Assembly: GCA_027022125.1 (NCBI GenBank)
Contig: JALVZI010000618.1
Location: forward strand, 1 to 5,998
DNA: 5,998 nucleotides
Origin: Anaerolineae bacterium
GTDB lineage: Bacteria; Chloroflexota; Anaerolineae; 4572-78
Direction: 5' to 3'
Shown here: piece by piece, positions 1-5,945 of the stretch
How positions within the stretch are numbered: the stretch's first letter is position 1
How the letters are laid out: the number at the start of each line of letters is the position of its first letter
Made by a program: the position numbers and the translations under genes
Notes under the pieces: generated by a model
The model's database searches: none
Seen by the model: the letters and a program-made list of their open reading frames with translations, nothing else
Told to the model about the DNA's origin: nothing

Positions 1-10
1 CAAAACATAG

Positions 11-36
11 TGGATTCCCGCTTTCGCGGGAATGAC
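11..36. repeat. dRS3-like palindromic dispersed repeat
   Basis: Positions 14-33 form a perfect hairpin: ATTCCCGC pairs with GCGGGAAT around a TTTC loop. The pattern ATTCCC, eight bases, GGGAAT matches the consensus of the Neisseria dRS3 repeat, and near-identical GGATTCCCGC...GCGGGAAT hairpins are, from memory, scattered through intergenic DNA of many unrelated bacteria. No clean T-run follows on either strand, so terminator function is not supported. The hairpin is seen directly; membership of a multicopy family is inferred. Confidence 0.7.
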
Positions 37-320
37 ATTTAAAAAATTGCCGATGGTTTTTGTAATTTGGGCACACTTTTCAAAAGTTTCATTTAGTTCA
101 TCGCCAAATCTCCGACTGTGTGAAACGAGTTATATGGACGATTATATTGTAAGTAACAGAATACACTATCATTACAATTTTATCAAACATCCATAGTCCA
201 AATTGTGTTGGTGTAACCCACACTTTACCACAAAATTGTCTTTTTCTGCAAATACAAAATTCGCAGAATACAAACATTCTTCCCACCAATTTTTGCTATT
301 GATTTGCCGGTGGCTTAAAA
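37..320. other. AT-rich non-coding region upstream of the ClC gene
   Basis: I find no convincing gene in this stretch. Two short minus-strand reading frames (63 and 75 codons) overlap each other in different frames. One of them also runs into the start of the ClC gene, and neither resembles a family I know. Small symmetric sequences occur: ACTTTT-C-AAAAGT at 75-87, and an imperfect hairpin at about 199-238 (CAAATTGTG ... CACAAAATTG, with an inner GTGT-AACCC-ACAC). In DNA this AT-rich such symmetry may be chance. The region probably holds upstream regulatory sequence of the ClC gene. Confidence 0.5.
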
Positions 321-348
321 TTGACTGGTTTGTATGGTACGCAATAAT
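321..348 (+). promoter_or_regulatory. Possible sigma70-type promoter of the ClC gene
   Basis: TTGACT at 321-326 matches the -35 consensus at five of six bases. AATAAT at 343-348 matches the -10 consensus at five of six, and the spacer is 16 bases. Transcription would begin near 355, giving a leader of only about 14 bases that starts at or inside the presumed ribosome binding site (GAGGT, 352-356). This makes the promoter doubtful, or the message nearly leaderless; a more distal promoter in the AT-rich upstream DNA is possible. Confidence 0.35.
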
Positions 349-368
349 TGTGAGGTAACGAGATAAAC

Positions 369-2444
369 ATGGCAACAGAAAAACAGTCCGGAAAACCACA
401 AGGGGTTTTCTATCGCATTCAGCAATTTAACCAACACTTTTTAGACCGCTATTTACCATCAGAAAACACCATTCTATTGCTAACGGCAATTTTGGTGGGG
501 ATACTCACCGGATATGGCGCAGTGGGGTTTATTTGGCTGTTAAACCAGGCGCATTGGCTGTTTTTTGATGTTATTTTGACATGGTTGCGCACACCTTTTG
601 GAAAATTCGCCATCGTTTTTATCCCCGTTTTGGGGTCGCTGATTTCCGGACCGTTGATTTCGTTTTTTGCCAAAGAAGCAAAAGGGCACGGCGTGCCGGA
701 AGTGATGCAAGCCATCGCGCTGAATGGCGGACGCATCCGCCCGGCGGTGGTAGTGATTAAAGCCGCCGCATCCGCCGCGTGTATCGGCAGTGGCGGGTCT
801 GCCGGGCGCGAAGGACCCATCGTGCAGATTGGCTCGGCGCTGGGGTCGGTGCTGGGGCAGTTGTTCCGCCTGTCAGAAGCCCGCATCCGCAATTTGGTGG
901 CATGCGGTGCTGCTGCAGGGATTGCCGCCGTTTTTAACGCGCCCATCGCCGGTTCAATCTTTGCACTGGAAATTATTCTGGGCGAGTTCACCACCAGTTA
1001 TTTCGGCAGTGTGGTTATCAGCGCGGTGACAGCCAGCATTGTCAGCCGGCAATATCTGGGCGATACGCCCGCATTTGTGGTGCCGTCGTACAGCATGGTC
1101 AGTCCATGGGAAACACTGCTCTATTTGCTACTGGGAATACTGGCGCCGCTGGTGGCATGGGCGTTTGTCACATCGCTGTACTGGTTCGAAGATAAATTTG
1201 ACGCTTGGCGTTTTCCCGATGCACTGAAACCGGCGGTCGGGGCGGTATTGCTGGGCGTGCTGGCTATTTTTGTGCCCAACTCGCTCGGTGCGGGGTTAGA
1301 ATTCATCGGCGAGGCATTGGCGGGGAATGTACCCATCACACTGATGCTGCTGCTAATTTTCGGCAAACTTTTTGCCACCGATTTCACCCTCGGTTCCGGA
1401 AATTCCGGGGGGGTTTTTGCGCCGTCGCTATTTATGGGGGCAATGCTGGGCGGCGCATTCGGGATGGTTGTGCATCAAATTTTTCCGGCTATCACCGCTT
1501 CTCCGGGAGCATACGCGCTGGTTGGCATGGCAGCCGTGTTCGCCGCCGCCACACACGCCAGCATCACCGGTATCATCATTGTTTTTGAAATGTCCGGCGA
1601 TTACCGCCTCATTTTGCCGCTGATGCTGGCAACCGTTGTTAGCACGTTAATTTCTATGGCAATGCGAAAAGAAACCATCTACACGCTGAAACTGGTGCGA
1701 CGCGGCATTCAACTGCAATCGGGGCGAGATGTGGATGTGATGCAGGGCATTACCGTTGCCGAAGCGATGCGTGACGAAGCGTATACCATCCCCTATAATT
1801 TGGATTTGACCGAAACCGTTGCTCAACTGAACGAATATCACCGGCGGGGGCTGCCGGTGGTGGACGAAAACGGCGATTTGTACGGCATTATCACCATTTC
1901 CGACATTAAACGCGCCATCGAACAGGGTGTTCCCAGCAATACGCCCATCAAAGAAATCGCCGTCACCAATGTGCTGGTGGCATATCCCGATGAAACGATG
2001 GCGGAGGTGATGCGTCGTTTGAGCGTGCGGGCGGTGGGACGCCTGCCGGTGGTCAGCCGCGAAAATCCCAAAAAGGTCATCGGGTTGATTCGGCGAGAGG
2101 ACTTCATCCGCGCATATAATCTGGCGCTGGCAAATCGAGCCAAAGTGCAGCACCGAATGGATCAACTGCGCCTGCGAAAAGTTGACCACACGGAGTTTGC
2201 CGAGTTGGAAATTACCGCCGACAGTCCGGTTGCCGGGAAAACTGTTACCGAGATAGCGAAAGAATTGCCATACGATGCGGTTATCGTCTCGGTGCGGCAT
2301 CCGTCCGGGCTGGTGGAAGTGGTACACGGCAATACCCGGTTCCAACCGGGAGATAAGGTTACGGTTTTCGTCACCGACGAGTCGCGGGGTAAATTGCTGG
2401 AATCGCTGGTGGGGAAAGTATCTTCCGCCAATACCGAGAGGTAA
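369..2444 (+). CDS. ClC-family chloride channel/antiporter with two CBS domains and a C-terminal RCK_C (TrkA_C) domain
   Basis: This 691-residue membrane protein conducts chloride or exchanges it for protons. Residues about 31-440 form the ClC transmembrane core. The anion-pathway motifs are GHGVP (106-110), GREGP (146-150, with the gating glutamate E148) and GVFAP (348-352); Y438 in the TIYT segment matches the pore tyrosine of E. coli ClC-ec1. GREGP argues for the chloride branch rather than the fluoride-exporting CLC-F branch. Two CBS domains follow (about 463-517 and 527-583), normally adenine-nucleotide sensors, then an RCK_C domain (about 610-681), a ligand-binding module best known from potassium transporters. 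Two residues stand out against ClC-ec1: the chloride-binding serine of GSGIP is H107, and the internal proton glutamate (E203) is I202. The ATG at 369 is preceded by GAGGT at 352-356, a rather long 12-base spacing, and begins at the usual distance before the first helix. The family call is firm; the transport mode is not decided by sequence. The gene stands alone and ends at a strong terminator. Confidence 0.97.
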   Translation: MATEKQSGKPQGVFYRIQQFNQHFLDRYLPSENTILLLTAILVGILTGYGAVGFIWLLNQAHWLFFDVILTWLRTPFGKFAIVFIPVLGSLISGPLISFFAKEAKGHGVPEVMQAIALNGGRIRPAVVVIKAAASAACIGSGGSAGREGPIVQIGSALGSVLGQLFRLSEARIRNLVACGAAAGIAAVFNAPIAGSIFALEIILGEFTTSYFGSVVISAVTASIVSRQYLGDTPAFVVPSYSMVSPWETLLYLLLGILAPLVAWAFVTSLYWFEDKFDAWRFPDALKPAVGAVLLGVLAIFVPNSLGAGLEFIGEALAGNVPITLMLLLIFGKLFATDFTLGSGNSGGVFAPSLFMGAMLGGAFGMVVHQIFPAITASPGAYALVGMAAVFAAATHASITGIIIVFEMSGDYRLILPLMLATVVSTLISMAMRKETIYTLKLVRRGIQLQSGRDVDVMQGITVAEAMRDEAYTIPYNLDLTETVAQLNEYHRRGLPVVDENGDLYGIITISDIKRAIEQGVPSNTPIKEIAVTNVLVAYPDETMAEVMRRLSVRAVGRLPVVSRENPKKVIGLIRREDFIRAYNLALANRAKVQHRMDQLRLRKVDHTEFAELEITADSPVAGKTVTEIAKELPYDAVIVSVRHPSGLVEVVHGNTRFQPGDKVTVFVTDESRGKLLESLVGKVSSANTER

Positions 2445-2465
2445 ACGGCGATTTTCACAAAAATT

Positions 2466-2505
2466 AAGCGGGGGTGGTTTGCAAACCACCCCCGCTTTTG
2501 ATTTT
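2466..2505. terminator. Strong bidirectional intrinsic terminator
   Basis: Positions 2466-2497 are a perfect 32-base palindrome: 16-base arms, a GC-rich stem GCGGGGGTGG/CCACCCCCGC and a TTTGCAAA apex. On the plus strand it is followed by TTTTGATTTT. On the minus strand it is followed by AATTTTTG, so it can stop transcription from both sides. It begins 22 bases after the ClC stop codon and would also catch maeB transcripts about 260 bases past their stop. A palindrome this perfect, with no unpaired loop, may also be a member of a dispersed repeat family. Confidence 0.85.
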
Positions 2506-2518
2506 ACCGCAAAATCAA
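2498..2518. repeat. Small AT-rich hairpin abutting the terminator
   Basis: TTGATTTT (2498-2505) is perfectly complementary to AAAATCAA (2511-2518), with an ACCGC loop. It starts on the base after the large palindrome and shares that terminator's T-tract. It could form when the terminator is read through or as the RNA 3' end is processed, but it is weak because it is AT-rich. Confidence 0.5.
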
Positions 2519-2536
2519 GTCGGATATTCGTTTGAT

Positions 2537-2592
2537 GTAGGGGCGACCCTTGTGGTCGCCCGGAACAGGGCAGCCACAAGGGCTGCCCCTAC
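2537..2592. repeat. 56-base compound palindromic repeat able to fold two ways
   Basis: The element is bounded by GTAGGGGC (2537-2544) and its complement GCCCCTAC (2585-2592). It contains two adjacent hairpins: GGGCGACC/GGTCGCCC (2541-2548 with 2554-2561) and GGGCAGCC/GGCTGCCC (2568-2575 with 2581-2588). The loop and flank CCCTTGTGG (2547-2555) is also complementary to CCACAAGGG (2574-2582). The whole unit can therefore fold into one long stem of about 25 pairs with two mismatches and two G-T pairs around the loop GGAACA. Closely similar GTAGGGGCGACC... elements are, from memory, common intergenic repeats in environmental bacteria. No transposase is present here. Confidence 0.8.
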
Positions 2593-2659
2593 GATCTTTC
2601 AAGAGAATTTGGTTTATTGCCGACAATGTTTGTTGGTTCTGCATGGTTCTGTTGACGTC

Positions 2660-2716
2660 TGCCGATTTTTCACCCTTCGATATGCCCTGCGGGCTACTCA
2701 GGATGAAAAATCGGCA
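2660..2716. repeat. 57-base inverted-repeat element with a CCCTTCGA...CTCAGGATGA core
   Basis: Thirteen-base perfect inverted arms, TGCCGATTTTTCA (2660-2672) and TGAAAAATCGGCA (2704-2716), flank a 31-base core with its own small stem GCCC-TGC-GGGC (2684-2694). The core begins CCCTTCGA and ends CTCAGGATGA, resembling a widespread intergenic repeat that reads roughly TCATCCTGAG...CGAAGGATGA. It begins 38 bases beyond the maeB stop codon, in its transcript. No U-run follows on either strand, so it looks like a repeat or RNA-stabilising 3' structure rather than an intrinsic terminator. TCAGGATG (2698-2705) can alternatively pair with CATCCTGA (2726-2733). Confidence 0.7.
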
Positions 2717-2754
2717 GGGAAAACGCATCCTGAATGGTTACCTGCCCGTTTTGG

Positions 2755-4995
2755 TTACTGGTGCGCGTCAACTGCCGCCACGGCAGCCATATTGAAAATT
2801 TCGCGCACTTCATCACCACGCTGCAACACGTGCACCGGTTTGCTCATTCCCAGCAAAATGGGTCCAATCAACTCGCCTTTGCCCAACCGCTGCACCAATT
2901 TGTAGGCAATATTCGCCGATTCGAGATTCGGGAATATGAGCACATTGGCATCGCGCACCCGGCTGAACGGGTAAAGGTCATCAATAATTTCCGGTGTGAC
3001 CGCGGTATCCGCCATCATTTCACCGTCAACCACCAAATCCGGGCGTTTTTCGCGCACCAGCGCCACCGCTTTTTGCACCTTTTCGGTGAACGGATGGCGG
3101 GTGCTGCCGAAGTTCGAGAAACTGAGCATCGCAATGCGCGGCGTAAAGTTGAATTGCCGCACTGCATCGGCGGTGAGGATTGCAATTTCAGCCAAATCTT
3201 CTGCGGTGGGGTCAATATTCACGGTGGTATCTGCCACAAAATACACTTTTTCACGCACGATTAAAATGTACATACCGGCAACTTTTCGCACGCCGTCAGC
3301 TGTGCCCACCACTTCCAATGCCGGGCGGATAACTTCGGGGTAATCCTGATGCAAGCCGGAAATGAACGCATCGCCCTGCCCTTTTTTGACCATCATCGGA
3401 CCGAAATAGCGGCGTTCGAGCATCAACCGCCGGGCGCGTGCTTCGGTTACGCCCTTGCGATGGCGGTCGGCAACCAATTGTTGCACATATTCATCAAAAT
3501 GTTCATCATCTGCCGGATTGACTATCGTCGGGGTAAAGTGCAACCCCAATTCATCTATCTCTCGTCGAATTGTTTGCGGGTTGCCCAGCAAAATCGGTTT
3601 GCCGATGCCTTCTTCTTCCACCAGTGCCGCCGCACGGATGATTTTCGGTGCGTCGCCTTCGCCGAAAACGATGCGTTTGGGGTCGCTTTTGGCTTTATTG
3701 ACGATAGTGCGCATCAGCGCCCAACCTTTACCCAGCCGGGCTTCGAGTTGTTCGCGGTAGGTGGTCATATCCAGCGGGGTACGCGCCACGCCCGTTTTGA
3801 TGGCTGCTTCGGCAACCGCCGGGGCAACCCACAACAGCACGCGGGGGTCAAACGGTTTGGGGATGATGTAATCGGGACCGAATTTCAGCGATTGCAGATT
3901 GTACGCCCGCAACACCGAATCGGGCACATCTTCGTGTGCCAGCGCCGCCAGCGCCCGCGATGCCGCCAGTTTCATTTCATCGTTAATCTGGCGGGCGTGA
4001 ACGTCCAATGCGCCGCGGAAGATGAACGGGAAACCGAGCACATTGTTCACCTGATTGGGGTAATCGCTGCGCCCGGTGGCAACGATGGCATCGGGGCGCG
4101 CTTCTTTGGCAACTTCATACCGAATTTCCGGGTCGGGGTTCGCCATGGCAAAAATGACGGGATGGTCGCCCATACTTTTCACCATTTCCGGTGTCAGCAC
4201 ATCGGCAATCGACAGCCCCATAAAGACATCCGCGCCGCGCATTGCATCTTCCAGCGTGCGTGCGTCGGTTTCTTTCATAAAGCGTTTTTTGTATTTGTTC
4301 AGTTTGCTTTCGCGTCCGGTGTGAATAACCCCGCGAGAATCGAGCATGGTGATATTTTCGCGTTTTGCTCCGGCGAGAATGAACATCTCCGCGCAGGCAA
4401 TCGCTGCCGCACCGGCGCCGTTCACCACAATTTTTATTTCGCCGATGTCTTTTCCTGAAATTTCCAGCGCGTTCATCAGCCCGGCAGTGGCAATGATGGC
4501 TGTGCCGTGCTGGTCATCGTGAAACACGGGAATATCCAGCATTCCTTTGAGCCGTTCTTCAATTTCAAAACATTCCGGGGCTTTAATATCTTCCAAATTG
4601 ATGCCGCCGAATGTCGGGGCGATAGCCCGCACCACATTGATGATTTCCTCCGGGTCGGTGGAATCAACTTCGATGTCGAACACATCCACATCGGCGAAAC
4701 GTTTGAAAAGCACGCCCTTTCCTTCCATCACCGGTTTGGAAGCCATCGGTCCGCGATTGCCCAACCCCAAAATTGCCGTACCGTTAGAAACAACTGCCAC
4801 CAAATTCCCTTTGGCGGTATATTTGAACACATTGTCGGGGTTGTCGGCAATTTCAAGCACCGGTACAGCCACACCGGGGGTGTAAGCCAAGCCCAAATCG
4901 AGTTGCGTGCTGGTTGGTTTGGTGGGGATAACTTCTATTTTACCCGGTCTGCCCACCGAGTGGTATTTTAACGCCATTTCTTTGGTAATACTCAT
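2755..4995 (-). CDS. maeB: NADP-dependent malic enzyme with C-terminal phosphotransacetylase-like domain (MaeB type)
   Basis: The 746-residue product oxidatively decarboxylates malate to pyruvate, making NADPH and CO2, and is presumably cytoplasmic. Residues 1-424 are the malic enzyme part. They show the catalytic tyrosine in LAYTPGVA (Y38), the lysine in SKPVMEGKG (K93), metal ligands in INLEDIKAPE (E135, D136) and VFHDDQHGTA (D160, D161), the dinucleotide fold NGAGAAAIA (192-200), and TGRSDYPNQVNNVLGFPFIF (307-326). Residues about 425-746 are the phosphotransacetylase-like domain, with GDAFISG (541-547), ADTTVNIDPTAEDLAEIA (588-605), SFSNFGST (625-632) and VDGEMMADTAV (656-666). Length and domain order match E. 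coli MaeB (759 residues), in which the second domain is regulatory and lets acetyl-CoA inhibit the enzyme. The same control is likely here but inferred. The ATG at 4995 is fixed by AGGAGGTT at 5004-5011, eight bases away. Cofactor preference for NADP rests on overall MaeB similarity and the DSRGVI segment (219-224). Confidence 0.97.
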   Translation of the reverse strand: MSITKEMALKYHSVGRPGKIEVIPTKPTSTQLDLGLAYTPGVAVPVLEIADNPDNVFKYTAKGNLVAVVSNGTAILGLGNRGPMASKPVMEGKGVLFKRFADVDVFDIEVDSTDPEEIINVVRAIAPTFGGINLEDIKAPECFEIEERLKGMLDIPVFHDDQHGTAIIATAGLMNALEISGKDIGEIKIVVNGAGAAAIACAEMFILAGAKRENITMLDSRGVIHTGRESKLNKYKKRFMKETDARTLEDAMRGADVFMGLSIADVLTPEMVKSMGDHPVIFAMANPDPEIRYEVAKEARPDAIVATGRSDYPNQVNNVLGFPFIFRGALDVHARQINDEMKLAASRALAALAHEDVPDSVLRAYNLQSLKFGPDYIIPKPFDPRVLLWVAPAVAEAAIKTGVARTPLDMTTYREQLEARLGKGWALMRTIVNKAKSDPKRIVFGEGDAPKIIRAAALVEEEGIGKPILLGNPQTIRREIDELGLHFTPTIVNPADDEHFDEYVQQLVADRHRKGVTEARARRLMLERRYFGPMMVKKGQGDAFISGLHQDYPEVIRPALEVVGTADGVRKVAGMYILIVREKVYFVADTTVNIDPTAEDLAEIAILTADAVRQFNFTPRIAMLSFSNFGSTRHPFTEKVQKAVALVREKRPDLVVDGEMMADTAVTPEIIDDLYPFSRVRDANVLIFPNLESANIAYKLVQRLGKGELIGPILLGMSKPVHVLQRGDEVREIFNMAAVAAVDAHQ

Positions 4996-5046
4996 AAATT
5001 TCTAACCTCCTCGTTAGATAAAAAATCGCTTTGTGAAATTTCCCCC
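4996..5046 (-). promoter_or_regulatory. Structured maeB leader with the Shine-Dalgarno in a hairpin loop
   Basis: On the minus strand TCTAAC (5018-5013) and GTTAGA (5006-5001) are perfect complements around a GAGGAG loop. The full-strength ribosome binding site AGGAGGTT (5011-5004) thus lies half in the loop and half in the stem. AAATTTC (5041-5035) is also complementary to GAAATTT (5002-4996), just before the start codon. The two helices share two bases, so they may compete or stack. The leader is about 51 bases if transcription starts near 5046. No known riboswitch class is recognisable. Confidence 0.5.
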
Positions 5047-5052
5047 ACAAAC

Positions 5053-5061
5053 ATTATAGCA
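5053..5061 (-). promoter_or_regulatory. Extended -10 promoter of maeB
   Basis: Read on the minus strand, TGCTATAAT contains a perfect TATAAT -10 box (5058-5053) preceded by the TGn extension (5061-5059). No good -35 box lies 16-18 bases upstream, which is usual for extended -10 promoters. Transcription should start near 5046, about 50 bases before the maeB ATG. Confidence 0.7.
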
Positions 5062-5101
5062 CTCTTCAATTTTTACGCATATAATTGACCACACTTTTTA
5101 G

Positions 5102-5130
5102 CGCTTTTAAGGTTCGCTTTCACGCTTTTA
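5102..5130. repeat. Three 8-base direct repeats next to the phosphoesterase promoter
   Basis: CGCTTTTA occurs at 5102-5109 and 5123-5130, and CGCTTTCA at 5115-5122; the last two copies are directly adjacent. A partial copy, CGCTTT, lies at 5027-5032 in the maeB leader. The repeats cover the -35 area of the phosphoesterase promoter and lie upstream of the maeB promoter, where a regulator could act on both genes. Binding by any protein is inferred. Confidence 0.4.
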
Positions 5131-5145
5131 TTATTTGGAAAAGCA

Positions 5146-5154
5146 TGGTATGAT
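5146..5154 (+). promoter_or_regulatory. Extended -10 promoter of the phosphoesterase gene
   Basis: TGGTATGAT holds a TATGAT -10 box (5149-5154, five of six consensus bases) with the TGn extension at 5146-5148. There is no clear -35 box; that position is occupied by the CGCTTTTA repeats. The expected start near 5161 gives a leader of about 44 bases. It is divergent from the maeB promoter, with the two -10 boxes about 90 bases apart. Confidence 0.6.
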
Positions 5155-5204
5155 ACAGGCACATTTAAGGTTTGGCGCTCCCACTTCGCCATGAAGGACC
5201 CACT

Positions 5205-5945
5205 ATGCGCTATTTGGTAATTTCCGATATTCACGCGAATTTACTCGCTTTTGATGCAGTATTAGCCGATGCCGCAAACGCATTCGATAAAATTTGGTGT
5301 TTGGGGGATGTGGTCGGTTATGGACCATACCCCAATGAATGTGTGGAACGTTTAAACGAATTCGACCACAAATGTATCGCCGGCAATCACGATTGGGCAG
5401 TACTCGATAAGTTGGATGTGACGGAATTCAATCTCAATGCCCGATTTGCCGTGCTGTGGACACAAAAGGAGTTGAAGCCGGAAAATCGCGCATATTTGGA
5501 AAGTTTACCCCTGTATTTGCTGGAAGACGAACAATTCACGCTCGTTCACGGCAGTCCGCGCCATCCCATTTGGGAATATATTTTATACCCGAAAGTCGCA
5601 CAATTGAATTTTAAACACTTTGAGACAACCTATTGTCTGGTGGGACACACCCACAGTCCCGTCATTTATGCCGAAGCCGAAAACCCCGGCTCCACCAGCG
5701 AAGCCATCATCCCCGAATCAGATACTTTTGTGCAGCACCTCAACGCCCGGCGGTTGATAATGAATCCGGGCAGTGTGGGGCAACCGCGGGATGGTGACGC
5801 TCGCGCATCATACGCCCTGCTGGATACCGAAACGATGGAATTTACCATCAAGCGGGTTCCATATGATGTAGAAAAAGTGCAGGCAAAAATGCAACGGCAC
5901 GATTTTCCCGCCAAATTGTGGAATCGGCTGGCGTTTGGGTATTAA
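5205..5945 (+). CDS. Calcineurin-like metallophosphoesterase (predicted phosphodiesterase)
   Basis: This 246-residue, probably cytoplasmic protein has the complete two-metal metallophosphoesterase signature: D8 and H10 in SDIHAN, GDVVGYGP (34-41), GNHD (60-63), H115 in VHGSP, and GHTH (147-150). NPGSVGQPRDGD (187-198) follows. Length and motif order match the small single-domain bacterial phosphodiesterases of the YfcE/MJ0936 and ApaH-like type. The substrate cannot be read from the sequence; phosphodiesters, nucleotides or phosphoproteins are all possible. About 36 residues separate GHTH from NPGS, which seems longer than usual and includes an acidic Ser/Thr-rich stretch (156-175). The frame extends back to a TTG at 5172, but the ATG at 5205 is preferred because GAAGGA (5193-5198) lies six bases before it and the first beta strand (RYLVISDIH) begins right there. 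It is transcribed alone, away from maeB. Confidence 0.95.
   Translation: MRYLVISDIHANLLAFDAVLADAANAFDKIWCLGDVVGYGPYPNECVERLNEFDHKCIAGNHDWAVLDKLDVTEFNLNARFAVLWTQKELKPENRAYLESLPLYLLEDEQFTLVHGSPRHPIWEYILYPKVAQLNFKHFETTYCLVGHTHSPVIYAEAENPGSTSEAIIPESDTFVQHLNARRLIMNPGSVGQPRDGDARASYALLDTETMEFTIKRVPYDVEKVQAKMQRHDFPAKLWNRLAFGY

Noticed and set aside
172..399. 75-codon minus-strand frame with a fairly protein-like C-terminus
   Set aside because: It overlaps the ClC start, matches no family I recognise, and competes with another minus-strand frame at 98-289. It might be a remnant of a lost gene, but nothing supports expression.
1407..1418. Seven G followed by five T inside the ClC pore motif, a possible slippage or phase-variation site
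   Set aside because: The frame is intact and the run simply encodes Gly-Gly-Val-Phe of the conserved GVFAP motif. It is short for phase variation and fits no canonical slippery heptamer in frame.
1647..2579. 310-codon open frame on the minus strand across the ClC C-terminal half
   Set aside because: It is antisense to a clear ClC/CBS/RCK_C coding region, lacks any recognisable domain, and its N-terminus is simply a translation of the intergenic palindromic repeats.
2537..2592. Possible CRISPR repeat or insertion-sequence ends
   Set aside because: There is one copy only, with no spacer array, no transposase frame and no target-site duplication that I can see; a palindromic intergenic repeat explains it better.
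2504..2905. Short frames over the convergent gap (2504-2728 minus; 2474-2905 and 2550-2795 plus)
   Set aside because: They translate palindromic repeats into peptides such as GDHKGRPY, a pattern typical of spurious ORF calls over this repeat type.
3349..4458. 369-codon open frame on the plus strand inside maeB
   Set aside because: It is antisense to unmistakable malic enzyme motifs, is rich in His/Phe/Arg as expected of a codon-bias shadow, and has no recognisable domain.
5172..5204. TTG start adding 11 residues to the phosphoesterase
   Set aside because: There is no properly spaced ribosome binding site before it, whereas the ATG at 5205 has GAAGGA six bases upstream and fits the family N-terminus.
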